From the NCBI GenBank assembly GCA_910578975.1, contig CAJTRZ010000005.1, positions 62,001 through 126,000 on the forward strand: a stretch of DNA of 64,000 bases, read 5' to 3'. Within the stretch, counting starts at the first letter, position 1. Every line of letters begins with the position of its first letter. A program made the translations under genes and the position numbers. Below, one piece after another: positions 50,303 through 59,457 of the stretch. The notes beneath the pieces are model-generated. The model was not told the origin of the DNA. It saw only the letters and a list, made by a program, of their open reading frames with translations, and searched no databases. The stretch comes from an uncultured Eubacterium sp. GTDB lineage: Bacteria; Bacillota; Clostridia; Lachnospirales; Lachnospiraceae.

Positions 50303-51220
50303 ATGATTAACAAGTTAGTAGACAAAATTAAAAAAACAAATGCACCAGTGGTAGTGGGGCTTGACCCAATGATGAGTTATTTGCCAGAGCAGATTACGAA
50401 GAAGGCATTTGATGAGTTTGGTGAAACATTGGAAGGAGCAGCAGAGGCAATATGGCAGTACAATAAAGGTATTATTGATGCTACTTATGATTTAATTCCA
50501 GCCGTGAAACCACAGATAGCAATGTATGAGCAGTTTGGAATTCCTGGACTTGCAGCATTTGACAAGACAGTGAAATACGCTAAAGAGAAAGATTTGGTTG
50601 TAATCGGTGATGTAAAGCGTGGAGATATTGGTTCTACATCAGCAGCATATGCTACGGGGCATCTTGGCAAAGTTCAGGTAGGAAGTAAGATATATTCTTT
50701 ATTTGATGAAGACTTTGCTACGGTTAATCCATACCTTGGAACAGATGGAATTAAGCCATTTGTAGATGTATGTAAGGAAGAAAACAAGGGATTGTTTATT
50801 TTAGTAAAAACATCAAATCCTTCCAGTGGAGAATTTCAGGACAGATTAATTGATGGAAGACCACTTTATGAATGGGTAGGAGAGCAGGTTGCTAAGTGGG
50901 GTGAAGACCATATGGGCAATGATTACAGTTATATTGGAGCTGTGGTAGGTGCTACATATCCTGAAATGGGAAAGGTTCTTCGTCAGATTATGCCAAAGAG
51001 TTATATCCTTGTTCCTGGATATGGCGCACAGGGTGGAACAGCAGAAGGGCTGAAACCTTATTTTAACGAAGATGGATTGGGAGCGATTGTAAATTCTTCC
51101 AGAGGAATTATTTGTGCATACAAGCAGGAACAGTATGCGAAGTTTGGTGCAGAGAATTATGCAGATGCATCACGTCAGGCTGTGATTGATATGATTGAGG
51201 ATATTAATTCAATATTTTAA
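50303..51220 (+). CDS. pyrF: Orotidine 5'-phosphate decarboxylase
   Basis: 305 residues, the longer type-2 form. It makes UMP from OMP. The catalytic motif is VIGDVKRGDIGSTSAAYA (about 98-115), containing the Asp-x-Lys-x-x-Asp array, with a phosphate-gripper loop at VPGYGAQGGTAEG and the last strand VNSSRGIICAY. AAAGGAACAG precedes the ATG. It lies 98 bp after pyrC and 60 bp before pyrK, within the pyrimidine cluster. Confidence 0.95.
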   Translation: MINKLVDKIKKTNAPVVVGLDPMMSYLPEQITKKAFDEFGETLEGAAEAIWQYNKGIIDATYDLIPAVKPQIAMYEQFGIPGLAAFDKTVKYAKEKDLVVIGDVKRGDIGSTSAAYATGHLGKVQVGSKIYSLFDEDFATVNPYLGTDGIKPFVDVCKEENKGLFILVKTSNPSSGEFQDRLIDGRPLYEWVGEQVAKWGEDHMGNDYSYIGAVVGATYPEMGKVLRQIMPKSYILVPGYGAQGGTAEGLKPYFNEDGLGAIVNSSRGIICAYKQEQYAKFGAENYADASRQAVIDMIEDINSIF

Positions 51221-51280
51221 TTTTTATATGTAAGTGAAAATAATTCAGATAAACCTAATGGAACTAGAATGGAGAAACAT

Positions 51281-52075
51281 ATGAGACAAAAAGAAATTGC
51301 AAAAGTAGTGAGCCAGCAGTGCATTGGCACTGGTGTTTACAGTATGATTATAAAGACAGAGGCTGCAAAGGAAGCAGTGGCAGGACAATTTGTTTCCGTT
51401 TATTGTAAGGATAAAACAAAGCTCCTTCCAAGACCAATCAGTATCTGTCAGATAAATAAAGAGGAGAGTACTCTACGCATTGTTTATCGTGTGGTAGGTG
51501 GAGGTACAGAGGAGATGTCTACGTACAAAGCAGGAGATGACATTGAACTGATTGGACCTTTAGGAAATGGTTTTATGCAAAGAGAAGGCAAAAAGGCAAT
51601 TTTGATTGGTGGTGGCATTGGCATTCCACCGATGGTCGGACTGGCAGAAAGCCTAAATGCTAAGACAGAAGAACAGGAATTAGATTCACAGGATTATGTT
51701 CAAGTGGTTGCAGGATATCGAGATGAATTGTTCTTAACAGAGGAAATCAAAAAGAATGGGGCGTTGTATATTGCCACAGAGAATGGAAGTACAGGAACAA
51801 AGGGGACAGTTATCGATGCTATCAAAGAACAGGCAGTAGAAGGTGATGTGATTTATGCATGTGGTCCGATACCGATGTTGAAAGCAATTAAAGAGTATGC
51901 GTTGGAAAAAAATATAGAGTGTCAGATTTCTTTGGAAGAGAGAATGGCATGTGGTATTGGTGCGTGTCTTGCATGTGTCTGTAAGTCAAAGGACAAAGAC
52001 CACCACACAAATGTTAATAACAAGAGAATCTGCAAGGATGGTCCGGTATTCTTGGCACAGGAGGTGGAACTATAA
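51281..52075 (+). CDS. pyrK: Dihydroorotate dehydrogenase electron-transfer subunit
   Basis: About 264 residues, the FAD/[2Fe-2S] subunit that passes electrons from dihydroorotate to NAD in the PyrDB-PyrK complex. It has a ferredoxin-reductase-like FAD domain (LLPRPISICQI as the flavin Arg motif), an NAD domain (ILIGGGIGIPPMVGLAE), and the C-terminal cluster ligands CGIGACLACVCK plus a late Cys (RICKDGPVF). The ATG at 51281 has GGAG 6 nt upstream; an ATG four codons earlier is less well placed. Its stop overlaps the pyrD ATG by one base. Confidence 0.94.
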   Translation: MRQKEIAKVVSQQCIGTGVYSMIIKTEAAKEAVAGQFVSVYCKDKTKLLPRPISICQINKEESTLRIVYRVVGGGTEEMSTYKAGDDIELIGPLGNGFMQREGKKAILIGGGIGIPPMVGLAESLNAKTEEQELDSQDYVQVVAGYRDELFLTEEIKKNGALYIATENGSTGTKGTVIDAIKEQAVEGDVIYACGPIPMLKAIKEYALEKNIECQISLEERMACGIGACLACVCKSKDKDHHTNVNNKRICKDGPVFLAQEVEL

Positions 52076-52977
52076 TGAACACGAGAGTAAATATTGCAGG
52101 TGTAGAGTTTAAAAATCCTGTAACGGTAGCTTCTGGAACATTTGGCTCTGGCGCTGAATATGGTGATTTTGTAGATTTAAACAGATTAGGTGCTGTAACT
52201 ACGAAAGGTGTGGCAAATGTACCTTGGGAGGGAAATCCGACGCCACGTATTGCAGAGACATATGGTGGAATGCTCAATGCAGTAGGACTTCAGAATCCGG
52301 GATATGAGCTTTTTGCAAAGAGAGATATCCCATATCTGCAAAAATTTGATACCAATATTATTGTCAATGTATGTGGAAGAACTACAGAAGATTACATTGA
52401 TGTAGTAGAAAAGTTAGGGCATGAAGATGTAGATTTATTAGAAATAAATATTTCCTGTCCGAATGTAAAACATGGTGGTATTGCTTTTGGGCAGGATCCA
52501 AAAGCAGTAGAAGATATAACAAGAGAAGTAAAAAAAGTAGCGAAGCAGCCAGTCATAATGAAACTCAGCCCGAATGTAACCGACATTACAGAGATGGCAA
52601 AAGCAGCAGAAGCAGGCGGGGCTGATGCATTGTCTTTGATTAATACGTTGACTGGAATGCAGATAGACATAGAAAGACAGAAGTTTGTTCTGGCAAACAA
52701 GACTGGTGGATTGTCTGGACCGGCAATTAAACCGGTAGCGGTGCGTATGGTATATCAGGTGGCAAATGCAGTAAAAGTTCCGATTATTGGAATGGGTGGT
52801 ATTGCCAGTGCAAAAGATGCTATTGAGTTTATTTTGGCAGGTGCTACAGCAGTGTCTGTAGGTACAGCCAACTTTAATAATCCAAATACAACAATAGAGG
52901 TTATAGAGGGTATCGAAGATTATATGAGAAGACACCAGGTGGAAGATATTAATCAATTAATTGGAATTGTAAAGTGA
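52075..52977 (+). CDS. pyrD: Dihydroorotate dehydrogenase B, catalytic subunit
   Basis: A 300-residue FMN TIM-barrel subunit that oxidises dihydroorotate to orotate. The class 1B catalytic Cys lies in EINISCPNVKHGG. Other FMN/substrate blocks are VTVASGTFGSG, TTKGVANVPWEGNPTPR, MKLSPNVTD, SLINTLTGMQID and IIGMGGIASAKDA. It begins on the last base of the pyrK stop, the standard pyrK-pyrD coupling. A GT2 gene follows 85 bp later in the same direction. Confidence 0.96.
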   Translation: MNTRVNIAGVEFKNPVTVASGTFGSGAEYGDFVDLNRLGAVTTKGVANVPWEGNPTPRIAETYGGMLNAVGLQNPGYELFAKRDIPYLQKFDTNIIVNVCGRTTEDYIDVVEKLGHEDVDLLEINISCPNVKHGGIAFGQDPKAVEDITREVKKVAKQPVIMKLSPNVTDITEMAKAAEAGGADALSLINTLTGMQIDIERQKFVLANKTGGLSGPAIKPVAVRMVYQVANAVKVPIIGMGGIASAKDAIEFILAGATAVSVGTANFNNPNTTIEVIEGIEDYMRRHQVEDINQLIGIVK

Positions 52978-53062
52978 TTTATTACAGCAGCCTATAGAGT
53001 TCTATTGGTTGCTTTTCACATTTACCTGTAGTAAAATTGGTAAAGATAGGAGTGATAGAGTA

Positions 53063-53995
53063 ATGAAAAAAGTATCTTTAATCATCCCTTGCTTTAACGA
53101 AGAAGAAGTTTTAGGGATACTATATGATGAATTAAAAAAAGTAACCGCTCAGATGAGCCAGTACGCATTTGAATTATTGTTTGTAGATGATGGATCTAAA
53201 GATGGAACATTATCCATTTTAAGAGAACTGGCACAGCAGGATGATAGAGTTGTATACTATTCTTTTTCGAGAAATTTTGGAAAAGAAGCGGCTATGTATG
53301 CAGGGTTCTGCCATGCAACAGGTGATTATGTAGCTGTTATGGATGCGGATATGCAGGATCCACCGTCATTATTACCTGAAATGATGTCTTATCTGGAAAG
53401 TGGTGAGTACGACAGTGTTGCAACCAGAAGAGTTTCCAGACAGGGAGAGCCAAAGATACGCTCTTTCTTTGCCAGAAGATTTTATAAATTGATTAATAGA
53501 ATTTCAGATTCAGATATTGTAGATGGGGCGAGAGATTTCCGGTTGATGAAGCGAGAGATGGTAGATGCTATTGTAGAAATCGGGGAACAGAATAGATTTT
53601 CAAAAGGTATTTTTGGATGGATTGGATTTAAAACAAAGTGGATTCCTTTTGAAAATGTTGAGAGAGCAGCAGGAGAAACCAAATGGAATTTTTGGGGATT
53701 ATTTAAATATTCTTTGGATGGAATATTCAACTTCTCTCAGGCACCGCTTCAGATTGCATCTTTTATTGGATTATTCTTTACTTTTATTTCTTTTGTAGCC
53801 ATTATTTTTATAATGGTCAGAAAGTTTATCTGGGGAGATCCGGTAGAAGGATGGCCGTCTTTGGTATGTATTGTAACGTTTATTGGTGGGGTGCAGTTAT
53901 TCTGTATGGGAATTATAGGACAATATTTGGCGAAAACTTATGTAGAAGTGAAAAAACGTCCACATTATATTGTGGCTGAGACAAATAAAAAATAA
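53063..53995 (+). CDS. GT2 glycosyltransferase with two membrane helices (GtrB/CsbB type)
   Basis: About 310 residues. The GT-A domain starts KKVSLIIPCFNEEEVL, has LLFVDDGSKDGTL and the metal motif VMDADMQDPPSL, then the FSRNFGKEAAMYAGF block and GARDFRLMKRE. Two membrane helices (about 232-258 and 268-290) near the C-terminus match undecaprenyl-phosphate glucosyltransferases of the GtrB/CsbB type. The ATG at 53063 gives the family start; AGGAG lies 10 nt upstream. It follows pyrD and precedes a terminator, placing it in the pyr transcript. It shares a lipid-linked-sugar theme with the DUF2079 protein at the front of the cluster. Confidence 0.88.
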   Translation: MKKVSLIIPCFNEEEVLGILYDELKKVTAQMSQYAFELLFVDDGSKDGTLSILRELAQQDDRVVYYSFSRNFGKEAAMYAGFCHATGDYVAVMDADMQDPPSLLPEMMSYLESGEYDSVATRRVSRQGEPKIRSFFARRFYKLINRISDSDIVDGARDFRLMKREMVDAIVEIGEQNRFSKGIFGWIGFKTKWIPFENVERAAGETKWNFWGLFKYSLDGIFNFSQAPLQIASFIGLFFTFISFVAIIFIMVRKFIWGDPVEGWPSLVCIVTFIGGVQLFCMGIIGQYLAKTYVEVKKRPHYIVAETNKK

Positions 53996-54005
53996 TTCGC
54001 TTAAG

Positions 54006-54045
54006 AAAAAGTATAGTAAGAGTTAGATTCTTGCTATACTTTTTT
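54006..54045 (+). terminator. Terminator between the pyr/GT2 unit and pyrE
   Basis: AAAAAGTATAGTAAG (54006-54020) pairs with CTTGCTATACTTTTT (54030-54044) with one G-U; a T-run follows. Confidence 0.85.
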
Positions 54046-54115
54046 AGATTGTGAAACTTGCTTTTTCATGATAAGATAAAAAGGATATTAGTGTAGAAAA
54101 AGGAGATTGATAAAA

Positions 54116-54793
54116 ATGGAAGCATACAAGCAGGAATTTATAGAATTTATGGTAGAAAGTGACGTATTAAAGTTTGGAGAATTTACATTAAAGAGTGGAC
54201 GTAAGTCCCCTTTCTTTATGAACGCAGGATTATATGTCACAGGAACACAATTACATAAACTGGGACAGTATTATGCAAAAGCGATTCATGAACATTACGG
54301 AGAGGATTTTGATGTATTGTTTGGACCGGCATACAAAGGAATTCCTATTGGAGTTGCTACGTGTATCGCGTTCAGCGAATTATATGGTAAGGAAATTAAG
54401 TATTGTTCAAATAGAAAAGAAGCAAAAGACCACGGAGAGGCAGGGATTCTTCTTGGAAGTCCAATCAAAGATGGAGATAAGGTTGTAATTATAGAAGATG
54501 TCACTACATCCGGTAAATCCATCGAAGAAACTTTTCCTATTATAAAGGCACAGGGAGATGTAGAAATTTTAGGTCTTATGGTTTCTCTTAACAGAATGGA
54601 AAAGGGCCGAGACAGCGATAAGAGTGCATTAGAAGAAATAAAAGAAAAATATGGATTTGATGCAAATGCCATCGTGTCGATGGCAGATGTTGTAGAACAT
54701 CTTTATAACAAGAATTGTAATGGAAAGGTTGTCATAAACGACGAGATAAAGACTGCAATTGATAAATATTATGAGCAGTATGGCGCAAAATAA
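54116..54793 (+). CDS. pyrE: Orotate phosphoribosyltransferase
   Basis: About 225 residues. It transfers phosphoribose from PRPP to orotate. The PRPP loop VVIIEDVTTSGKSIEETF (about 122-139) has the intact acidic pair and TSG turn, and FTLKSGRKSPFF and YKGIPIG are also present. The ATG at 54116 is preferred over a TTG three codons earlier; AGGAG is about 10 nt upstream. A terminator separates it from pyrD-GT2, so it is probably transcribed from its own promoter, with two membrane-protein genes behind it. Confidence 0.96.
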   Translation: MEAYKQEFIEFMVESDVLKFGEFTLKSGRKSPFFMNAGLYVTGTQLHKLGQYYAKAIHEHYGEDFDVLFGPAYKGIPIGVATCIAFSELYGKEIKYCSNRKEAKDHGEAGILLGSPIKDGDKVVIIEDVTTSGKSIEETFPIIKAQGDVEILGLMVSLNRMEKGRDSDKSALEEIKEKYGFDANAIVSMADVVEHLYNKNCNGKVVINDEIKTAIDKYYEQYGAK

Positions 54794-54811
54794 AATTCAG
54801 GGAGATTAAAA

Positions 54812-55267
54812 GTGACGAAAACAGATAGGAAAGTCCGGATTTTCGGTAGAATATTTTTTGTGTTGTATATGATTCTTGCCCTATATTTTATGTTTTTTTC
54901 AGAAACATTGGACAGGACAATGGTAAGTGACGAATATCGGTATAACCTTACATTGTTTAAAGAGATAAACAGATTTTGGAACATGAGATATACGTATGGA
55001 TGGGATGTGACGATTGTAAATCTTTTAGGCAATGTAGTGTGTTTTATGCCATTTGGTTTTTTGTTACCAACAGTATCAAAAAAGAAAATTTTTAAAAATT
55101 TTCTAAGTGTAACGTTAATGGCAATGCTTTTTAGTTTAGGAATTGAGACTGCCCAGTTATTAATGAAGGTGGGAGCTTTTGATGTGGACGATATATTCCT
55201 AAATACAGTCGGAGGACTGGTAGGTTACATTTTTATGAAACTGACAAGAGTTAGAAAGCATATTTAG
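54812..55267 (+). CDS. VanZ-like membrane protein
   Basis: 151 residues with an N-terminal helix, then helices matching the VanZ-like fold: LLGNVVCFMPFGFLLP, LFSLGIETAQLL and the DVDDIFLNTVGGLVGY segment. VanZ proteins affect glycopeptide susceptibility in enterococci, but most relatives have unknown roles, perhaps in envelope lipids. The start is GTG at 54812 with GGGAG upstream. It lies 18 bp after pyrE, on the same strand. Confidence 0.82.
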   Translation: MTKTDRKVRIFGRIFFVLYMILALYFMFFSETLDRTMVSDEYRYNLTLFKEINRFWNMRYTYGWDVTIVNLLGNVVCFMPFGFLLPTVSKKKIFKNFLSVTLMAMLFSLGIETAQLLMKVGAFDVDDIFLNTVGGLVGYIFMKLTRVRKHI

Positions 55268-55285
55268 TAAAGTACAGTGAGTATT

Positions 55286-55648
55286 ATGAGTTTGAAATTT
55301 TGGGATAAAAAGAAAAAAATAAAATTAGATGAAAAAGAGGATAAGCCGGCAAAGCGTATACCTCTTCGTAAATACACAAAAGGTGGAAAGATATCGTCAC
55401 TGACAGCGTTAGGCAGTCTGGTAATGATTATTCTGGCAGTGCTGATTTCTACTTTGATGAGAGGTCATGCAGGGATCTATGTTGGATTGATGCTGTTAGC
55501 TTCATTGATTGCTTCAGCCATAGGGTTTGGGATAGGTATTAAAAGTTTTGACGAAGAAAACAGGTTTATGAGATATACATACATAGGAACTATTGCGAAT
55601 GCAGCAATATGGATTTTTATATTAGGAATATATTTAATTTTTGTATAA
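55286..55648 (+). CDS. Small three-helix membrane protein, unknown
   Basis: About 120 residues. A very basic, soluble N-terminus (Lys/Asp/Glu-rich, about 1-40) precedes three predicted membrane helices (SLTALGSLVMIILAVLIS-, VGLMLLASLIASAIGFG- and NAAIWIFILGIYLIF-type). This layout resembles uncharacterised Lachnospiraceae small membrane proteins. No function can be assigned. The ATG at 55286 is chosen over a GTG three codons upstream; the ribosome-binding site is weak in either case. It is 18 bp after the VanZ-like gene and likely co-transcribed. Confidence 0.6.
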   Translation: MSLKFWDKKKKIKLDEKEDKPAKRIPLRKYTKGGKISSLTALGSLVMIILAVLISTLMRGHAGIYVGLMLLASLIASAIGFGIGIKSFDEENRFMRYTYIGTIANAAIWIFILGIYLIFV

Positions 55649-55702
55649 CATTCAGCTATGCACAAAGCTGAAAATAAAATGTTTGTCAGGAAGGGATTGT
55701 AA

Positions 55703-57721
55703 ATGAATATTATTGATGAGCGTTATCAGATTGCTATAGAGAGAATCAAAGAAATCACAACAGAAGAAGTGGTAGATAAACAATATTTAAAATATTTTTG
55801 TACAGTTTCACAGTTTATTTTAAAATTGGACAAACTAAATAAGGAGATAAAATCCAATAAGTTGACCGACGATACATTGGAACAACTTCAGAGGCGGAAT
55901 ACAGAATTATATCAGGATATTTATCCTGAAAATTATGGGAGGAGTTTTGCGAATCCTTCCTATGCAGTAAATTGCCTAGGTCAGAAATTTGGTCAGATTC
56001 TGTGTTATCTCTATAAAAACATACGAGGGTTGATAGGGAATGTTTATCGGCAGGAAACGGAGATTGTTACACTTTGGATTGAGTTGTTTATTGATATATA
56101 TAATCATTTTGAAGAGACAGAAGAATTATTGAATGACAATATCAGAGAGATTGTATACTCTTTTGAAAAAGATAATACAGAGATTTTTATGGAGCAGAAA
56201 GTAAATGAGGCGGTCAATCCTGAAAAGTGTTTTGCGGTAGATATTGTTATGAATAGCGACTTGTCTGATATAAGATATTTATATCGATACGGTGAGCATG
56301 TGGGAGATAATGAAATTCATATGGCAAAGTATCTTAACAGCCTGGAACAGGAAAAAATAGATTTACTTGCACATGTTTACACAGAAGGGTATCGACGTGG
56401 TTTTGAGAATGCGGGAAAAGATTTGTCAATTAAAGAGACTGTGGATATTCGATATAATATAGGATTTGAGCGTATTGTAAAGGCTGCGATCGCTGATTTT
56501 AAAACTATGGGACTTAAACCGGTCATTTATCCCGGAGGATATAATACTACCATGCCCAATAAGCAGTACTGGTTTGATCATAAGTTTGATGAGGCGTTAT
56601 ATTTGGACAAGGCCTTTGTTAAGCGTAAATTAGAAGTTACAAAACAGGCATATGAGGAAAGAAAAGAGATAGCCGGAAAAATGGCAGGTCCGGCAGTGAT
56701 TGAGATTTTCGGAGAGAATCCGTTTGAGCCGGAAAATAAAAAAGAAGCTTTATCTTTTACGGAGGAGCAGCAGAAGTTAAGTGTAAATTTCAGAACGGAA
56801 TATGTACGTATTGTTCAACAATATATCAAGGGAGAAGAAAGGAGCTTTACAATTATTGCTTTCCCGATTCCGGAGTTCGGTGATAAGTTTGAAGAGATGT
56901 TTGATGCAACAGTAAAGATTAATACACTGGATGCAGATAAATATGGAAAAGTCCAGCAGACAATTATTGATGCATTGGACAGGGCAGAACATGTGAGAAT
57001 TGTAGGAAAAGGAAACAACAAAACTTATATGAATGTGGAACTGCATCATTTAAACAATCCTGAAAAGGAAACAAACTTTGAAAACTGTCTTGCAGATGTC
57101 AATATTCCTTTGGGCGAGGTCTTTACATCTCCGGTTTTAAAAGGAACAAACGGTGCTCTTCATGTGAGTGAAGTATATTTAGGCGAACTGAATTACAAAG
57201 ATTTGGAGATTCAGTTTGAAGATGGAATGATAAAAGACTATACATGCGGGAATTTTGAGACAGAGGAAGAAAATAAAAAATATATAAAAGAAAATGTAAT
57301 GTTCAATCATGATACACTTCCGATTGGTGAGTTTGCAATAGGGACGAATACGACAGCGTATGTGATTGCAAATAAATATGATGTTGTATATAAACTTCCG
57401 ATTCTCATAGTTGAAAAAATGGGCCCGCATTTTGCGGTAGGAGACACATGCTACAGCTTTGAGGAAGATGTGAAAGTTTATAATCCTGATGGAAAAGAGA
57501 TAATTGCCCGGGATAATGAGATTTCGGCATTGAGAACAACAGACAGCAAGAATGCATATTATGGATGCCACACAGACATTACCATTCCCTATGATGAGTT
57601 GGGAGAGATTGTTGCAGTGACAGCAGAAGGAAAAGAGATTACTATTATTCAGGATGGAAGATTTGTTCTGGAGGGATGTGAATTATTGAATGAACCTTTT
57701 CAAGAAATTTCTGTAAAATAA
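55703..57721 (+). CDS. M29-like aminopeptidase
   Basis: 672 residues, longer than canonical M29 aminopeptidases (about 410). The extra N-terminal about 250 residues are helical and unrecognised. The C-terminal half resembles AmpS/AmpT metalloaminopeptidases: IPLGEVFTSPVLKGTNG with the metal-type Glu, then LGELNYKDL, GEFAIGTNTTAYVI and the late LPILIVEKMGPHFAVGDTCY with His and Cys. The family binds two metal ions through Glu, Glu, His, Tyr, His and Asp; not all ligands can be placed by eye. GGAAGGGA lies before the ATG. It stands just upstream of purE. Confidence 0.75.
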   Translation: MNIIDERYQIAIERIKEITTEEVVDKQYLKYFCTVSQFILKLDKLNKEIKSNKLTDDTLEQLQRRNTELYQDIYPENYGRSFANPSYAVNCLGQKFGQILCYLYKNIRGLIGNVYRQETEIVTLWIELFIDIYNHFEETEELLNDNIREIVYSFEKDNTEIFMEQKVNEAVNPEKCFAVDIVMNSDLSDIRYLYRYGEHVGDNEIHMAKYLNSLEQEKIDLLAHVYTEGYRRGFENAGKDLSIKETVDIRYNIGFERIVKAAIADFKTMGLKPVIYPGGYNTTMPNKQYWFDHKFDEALYLDKAFVKRKLEVTKQAYEERKEIAGKMAGPAVIEIFGENPFEPENKKEALSFTEEQQKLSVNFRTEYVRIVQQYIKGEERSFTIIAFPIPEFGDKFEEMFDATVKINTLDADKYGKVQQTIIDALDRAEHVRIVGKGNNKTYMNVELHHLNNPEKETNFENCLADVNIPLGEVFTSPVLKGTNGALHVSEVYLGELNYKDLEIQFEDGMIKDYTCGNFETEEENKKYIKENVMFNHDTLPIGEFAIGTNTTAYVIANKYDVVYKLPILIVEKMGPHFAVGDTCYSFEEDVKVYNPDGKEIIARDNEISALRTTDSKNAYYGCHTDITIPYDELGEIVAVTAEGKEITIIQDGRFVLEGCELLNEPFQEISVK

Positions 57722-57832
57722 GAAATATGTCGAATATGTGCAGATTAAGGAAGATATTGTCTTTTCGAAGTGGGATTTTTGTGTTAGAATAAAGAGTAAT
57801 TTGTGAATATAAGAAAATAAAAGGAGAACATC

Positions 57833-58333
57833 ATGGCAAAAGTTGGTATTGTAATGGGCAGTGATTCAGATATGCCTATCATGAGTAAAGCAGCAGATAT
57901 TTTGGAACAATTTGGAATAGATTATGAGATGACAATTATCTCAGCGCACAGGGAGCCGGATATATTCTTTGAATGGGCGAAAGGTGCAGAAGACAGAGGC
58001 ATTAAAGTGATTATTGCTGGAGCGGGAAAGGCGGCACATCTGCCGGGAATGTGTGCAGCATTATTTAAAATGCCGGTTATAGGAATTCCAATGAAGACAT
58101 CAGATTTGGGCGGTGTTGATTCTCTTTATTCTATCGTTCAGATGCCTTCTGGTGTGCCGGTTGCAACAGTAGCAATTAATGGTGGAATGAACGCAGGAAT
58201 TCTTGCGGCACAGATACTTGCTACAGCAGATGATGAACTTTTAACTAAGGTTAAAGATTATGCAGAACAGATGAAGTCTGAAGTAGAAGCAAAAGATGCG
58301 AAGTTGAAAGAAGTAGGTTATAAAAACTATTAA
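57833..58333 (+). CDS. purE: N5-carboxyaminoimidazole ribonucleotide mutase
   Basis: A 166-residue class I PurE that moves the carboxyl group of N5-CAIR to CAIR. It shows VGIVMGSDSDMPIMSKA, YEMTIISAHREPD with the catalytic His, IAGAGKAAHLPGM and MPSGVPVATVAING. AAAGGAG lies before the ATG. It begins a purE-purM-purN-purD run with short gaps. A partner purK is not present here, so N5-CAIR would have to be made by an enzyme encoded elsewhere, if this is a class I enzyme. Confidence 0.94.
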   Translation: MAKVGIVMGSDSDMPIMSKAADILEQFGIDYEMTIISAHREPDIFFEWAKGAEDRGIKVIIAGAGKAAHLPGMCAALFKMPVIGIPMKTSDLGGVDSLYSIVQMPSGVPVATVAINGGMNAGILAAQILATADDELLTKVKDYAEQMKSEVEAKDAKLKEVGYKNY

Positions 58334-58408
58334 ATTATATAAAGTAACAAAATAAAATACTTTGAAGTTGTAAGAAACATTTCAGGAAAATCAGGAGGAA
58401 ACAACAAA

Positions 58409-59434
58409 ATGGATTACAAGAAAGCAGGCGTAGATATTGAGGCAGGTTATAAGTCAGTAGAATTAATAAAGGGTTCTATAAAGGAAACAGTGAGACCGGA
58501 AGTTTTAGGAGGAATTGGAGGATTTGCAGGTGCATTTGATATGAGTGCATTTAAAAATATGGAAGAGCCGATTTTAGTTTCAGGAACAGATGGTGTTGGA
58601 ACAAAGATTAAGCTTGCTTTTGTATTGGATAAACACGATACAATCGGAATTGACTGTGTTGCAATGTGTGTAAATGATATTGTTTGTGGTGGTGGAGAAC
58701 CATTATTTTTCTTAGATTATATTGCATGTGGAAAGAATTTTCCGGAAAAAATTGCAGAAATCGTGAAAGGTGTGGCAGAAGGCTGTAAACAGTCAGGCTG
58801 TGCGCTGATAGGAGGAGAAACAGCAGAACATCCGGGATTAATGCCGGAAGATGACTATGATTTAGCAGGATTTGCAGTAGGTGTTGTTGATAAGAAGGAT
58901 TTGGTAACAGGAGAAAACATTAAACCAGGCGATAAATTAATCGGTATTGCATCATCGGGTGTTCATAGTAATGGATTCTCACTGGTTAGAAAAGTTTTTG
59001 ATATGACAGAAGAGTCATTGAATACATATTATGATGAATTAGGAACTACATTGGGAGAGGCATTACTTGCTCCAACTATTATATATGTAAAAGCGTTAAA
59101 TGCAATTAGAGAGGCAGGTGTAACAATTCATGGATGCAGCCATATTACAGGCGGTGGTTTTTATGAAAACATTCCTAGAATGTTGCCAGATGGAGTAAAG
59201 GCGGTTGTAAAGAAAGATTCATATGATATACCACCTATCTTTACATTGTTACAGAAGACTGGTGATATTGCAGAGGAAATGATGTATAACACATACAACA
59301 TGGGTATTGGAATGTTATTGGCAGTAGATGAAAATGATGTGGAAGCTACAATGAAAGCAATTGAAGCAGCAGGAGAAAAGTGTTTCTTAGTTGGCGAGAT
59401 TAACGCAGGAGAAAAATCCGTAGAACTTATATAG
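58409..59434 (+). CDS. purM: AIR synthetase
   Basis: A 341-residue phosphoribosylformylglycinamidine cyclo-ligase. It closes FGAM to AIR with ATP. It opens DYKKAGVDIEAGYKSVEL, then LVSGTDGVGTKIKLAF, CVNDIVCGGGEPLFFLDY, GETAEHPGLM and IASSGVHSNGFSLVR, all standard PurM blocks. CAGGAGGAAACAAC precedes the ATG. purE lies 75 bp upstream and purN 23 bp downstream. Confidence 0.97.
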   Translation: MDYKKAGVDIEAGYKSVELIKGSIKETVRPEVLGGIGGFAGAFDMSAFKNMEEPILVSGTDGVGTKIKLAFVLDKHDTIGIDCVAMCVNDIVCGGGEPLFFLDYIACGKNFPEKIAEIVKGVAEGCKQSGCALIGGETAEHPGLMPEDDYDLAGFAVGVVDKKDLVTGENIKPGDKLIGIASSGVHSNGFSLVRKVFDMTEESLNTYYDELGTTLGEALLAPTIIYVKALNAIREAGVTIHGCSHITGGGFYENIPRMLPDGVKAVVKKDSYDIPPIFTLLQKTGDIAEEMMYNTYNMGIGMLLAVDENDVEATMKAIEAAGEKCFLVGEINAGEKSVELI

Positions 59435-59457
59435 AAAGTAAAGTAGAGTGAAAGTTT

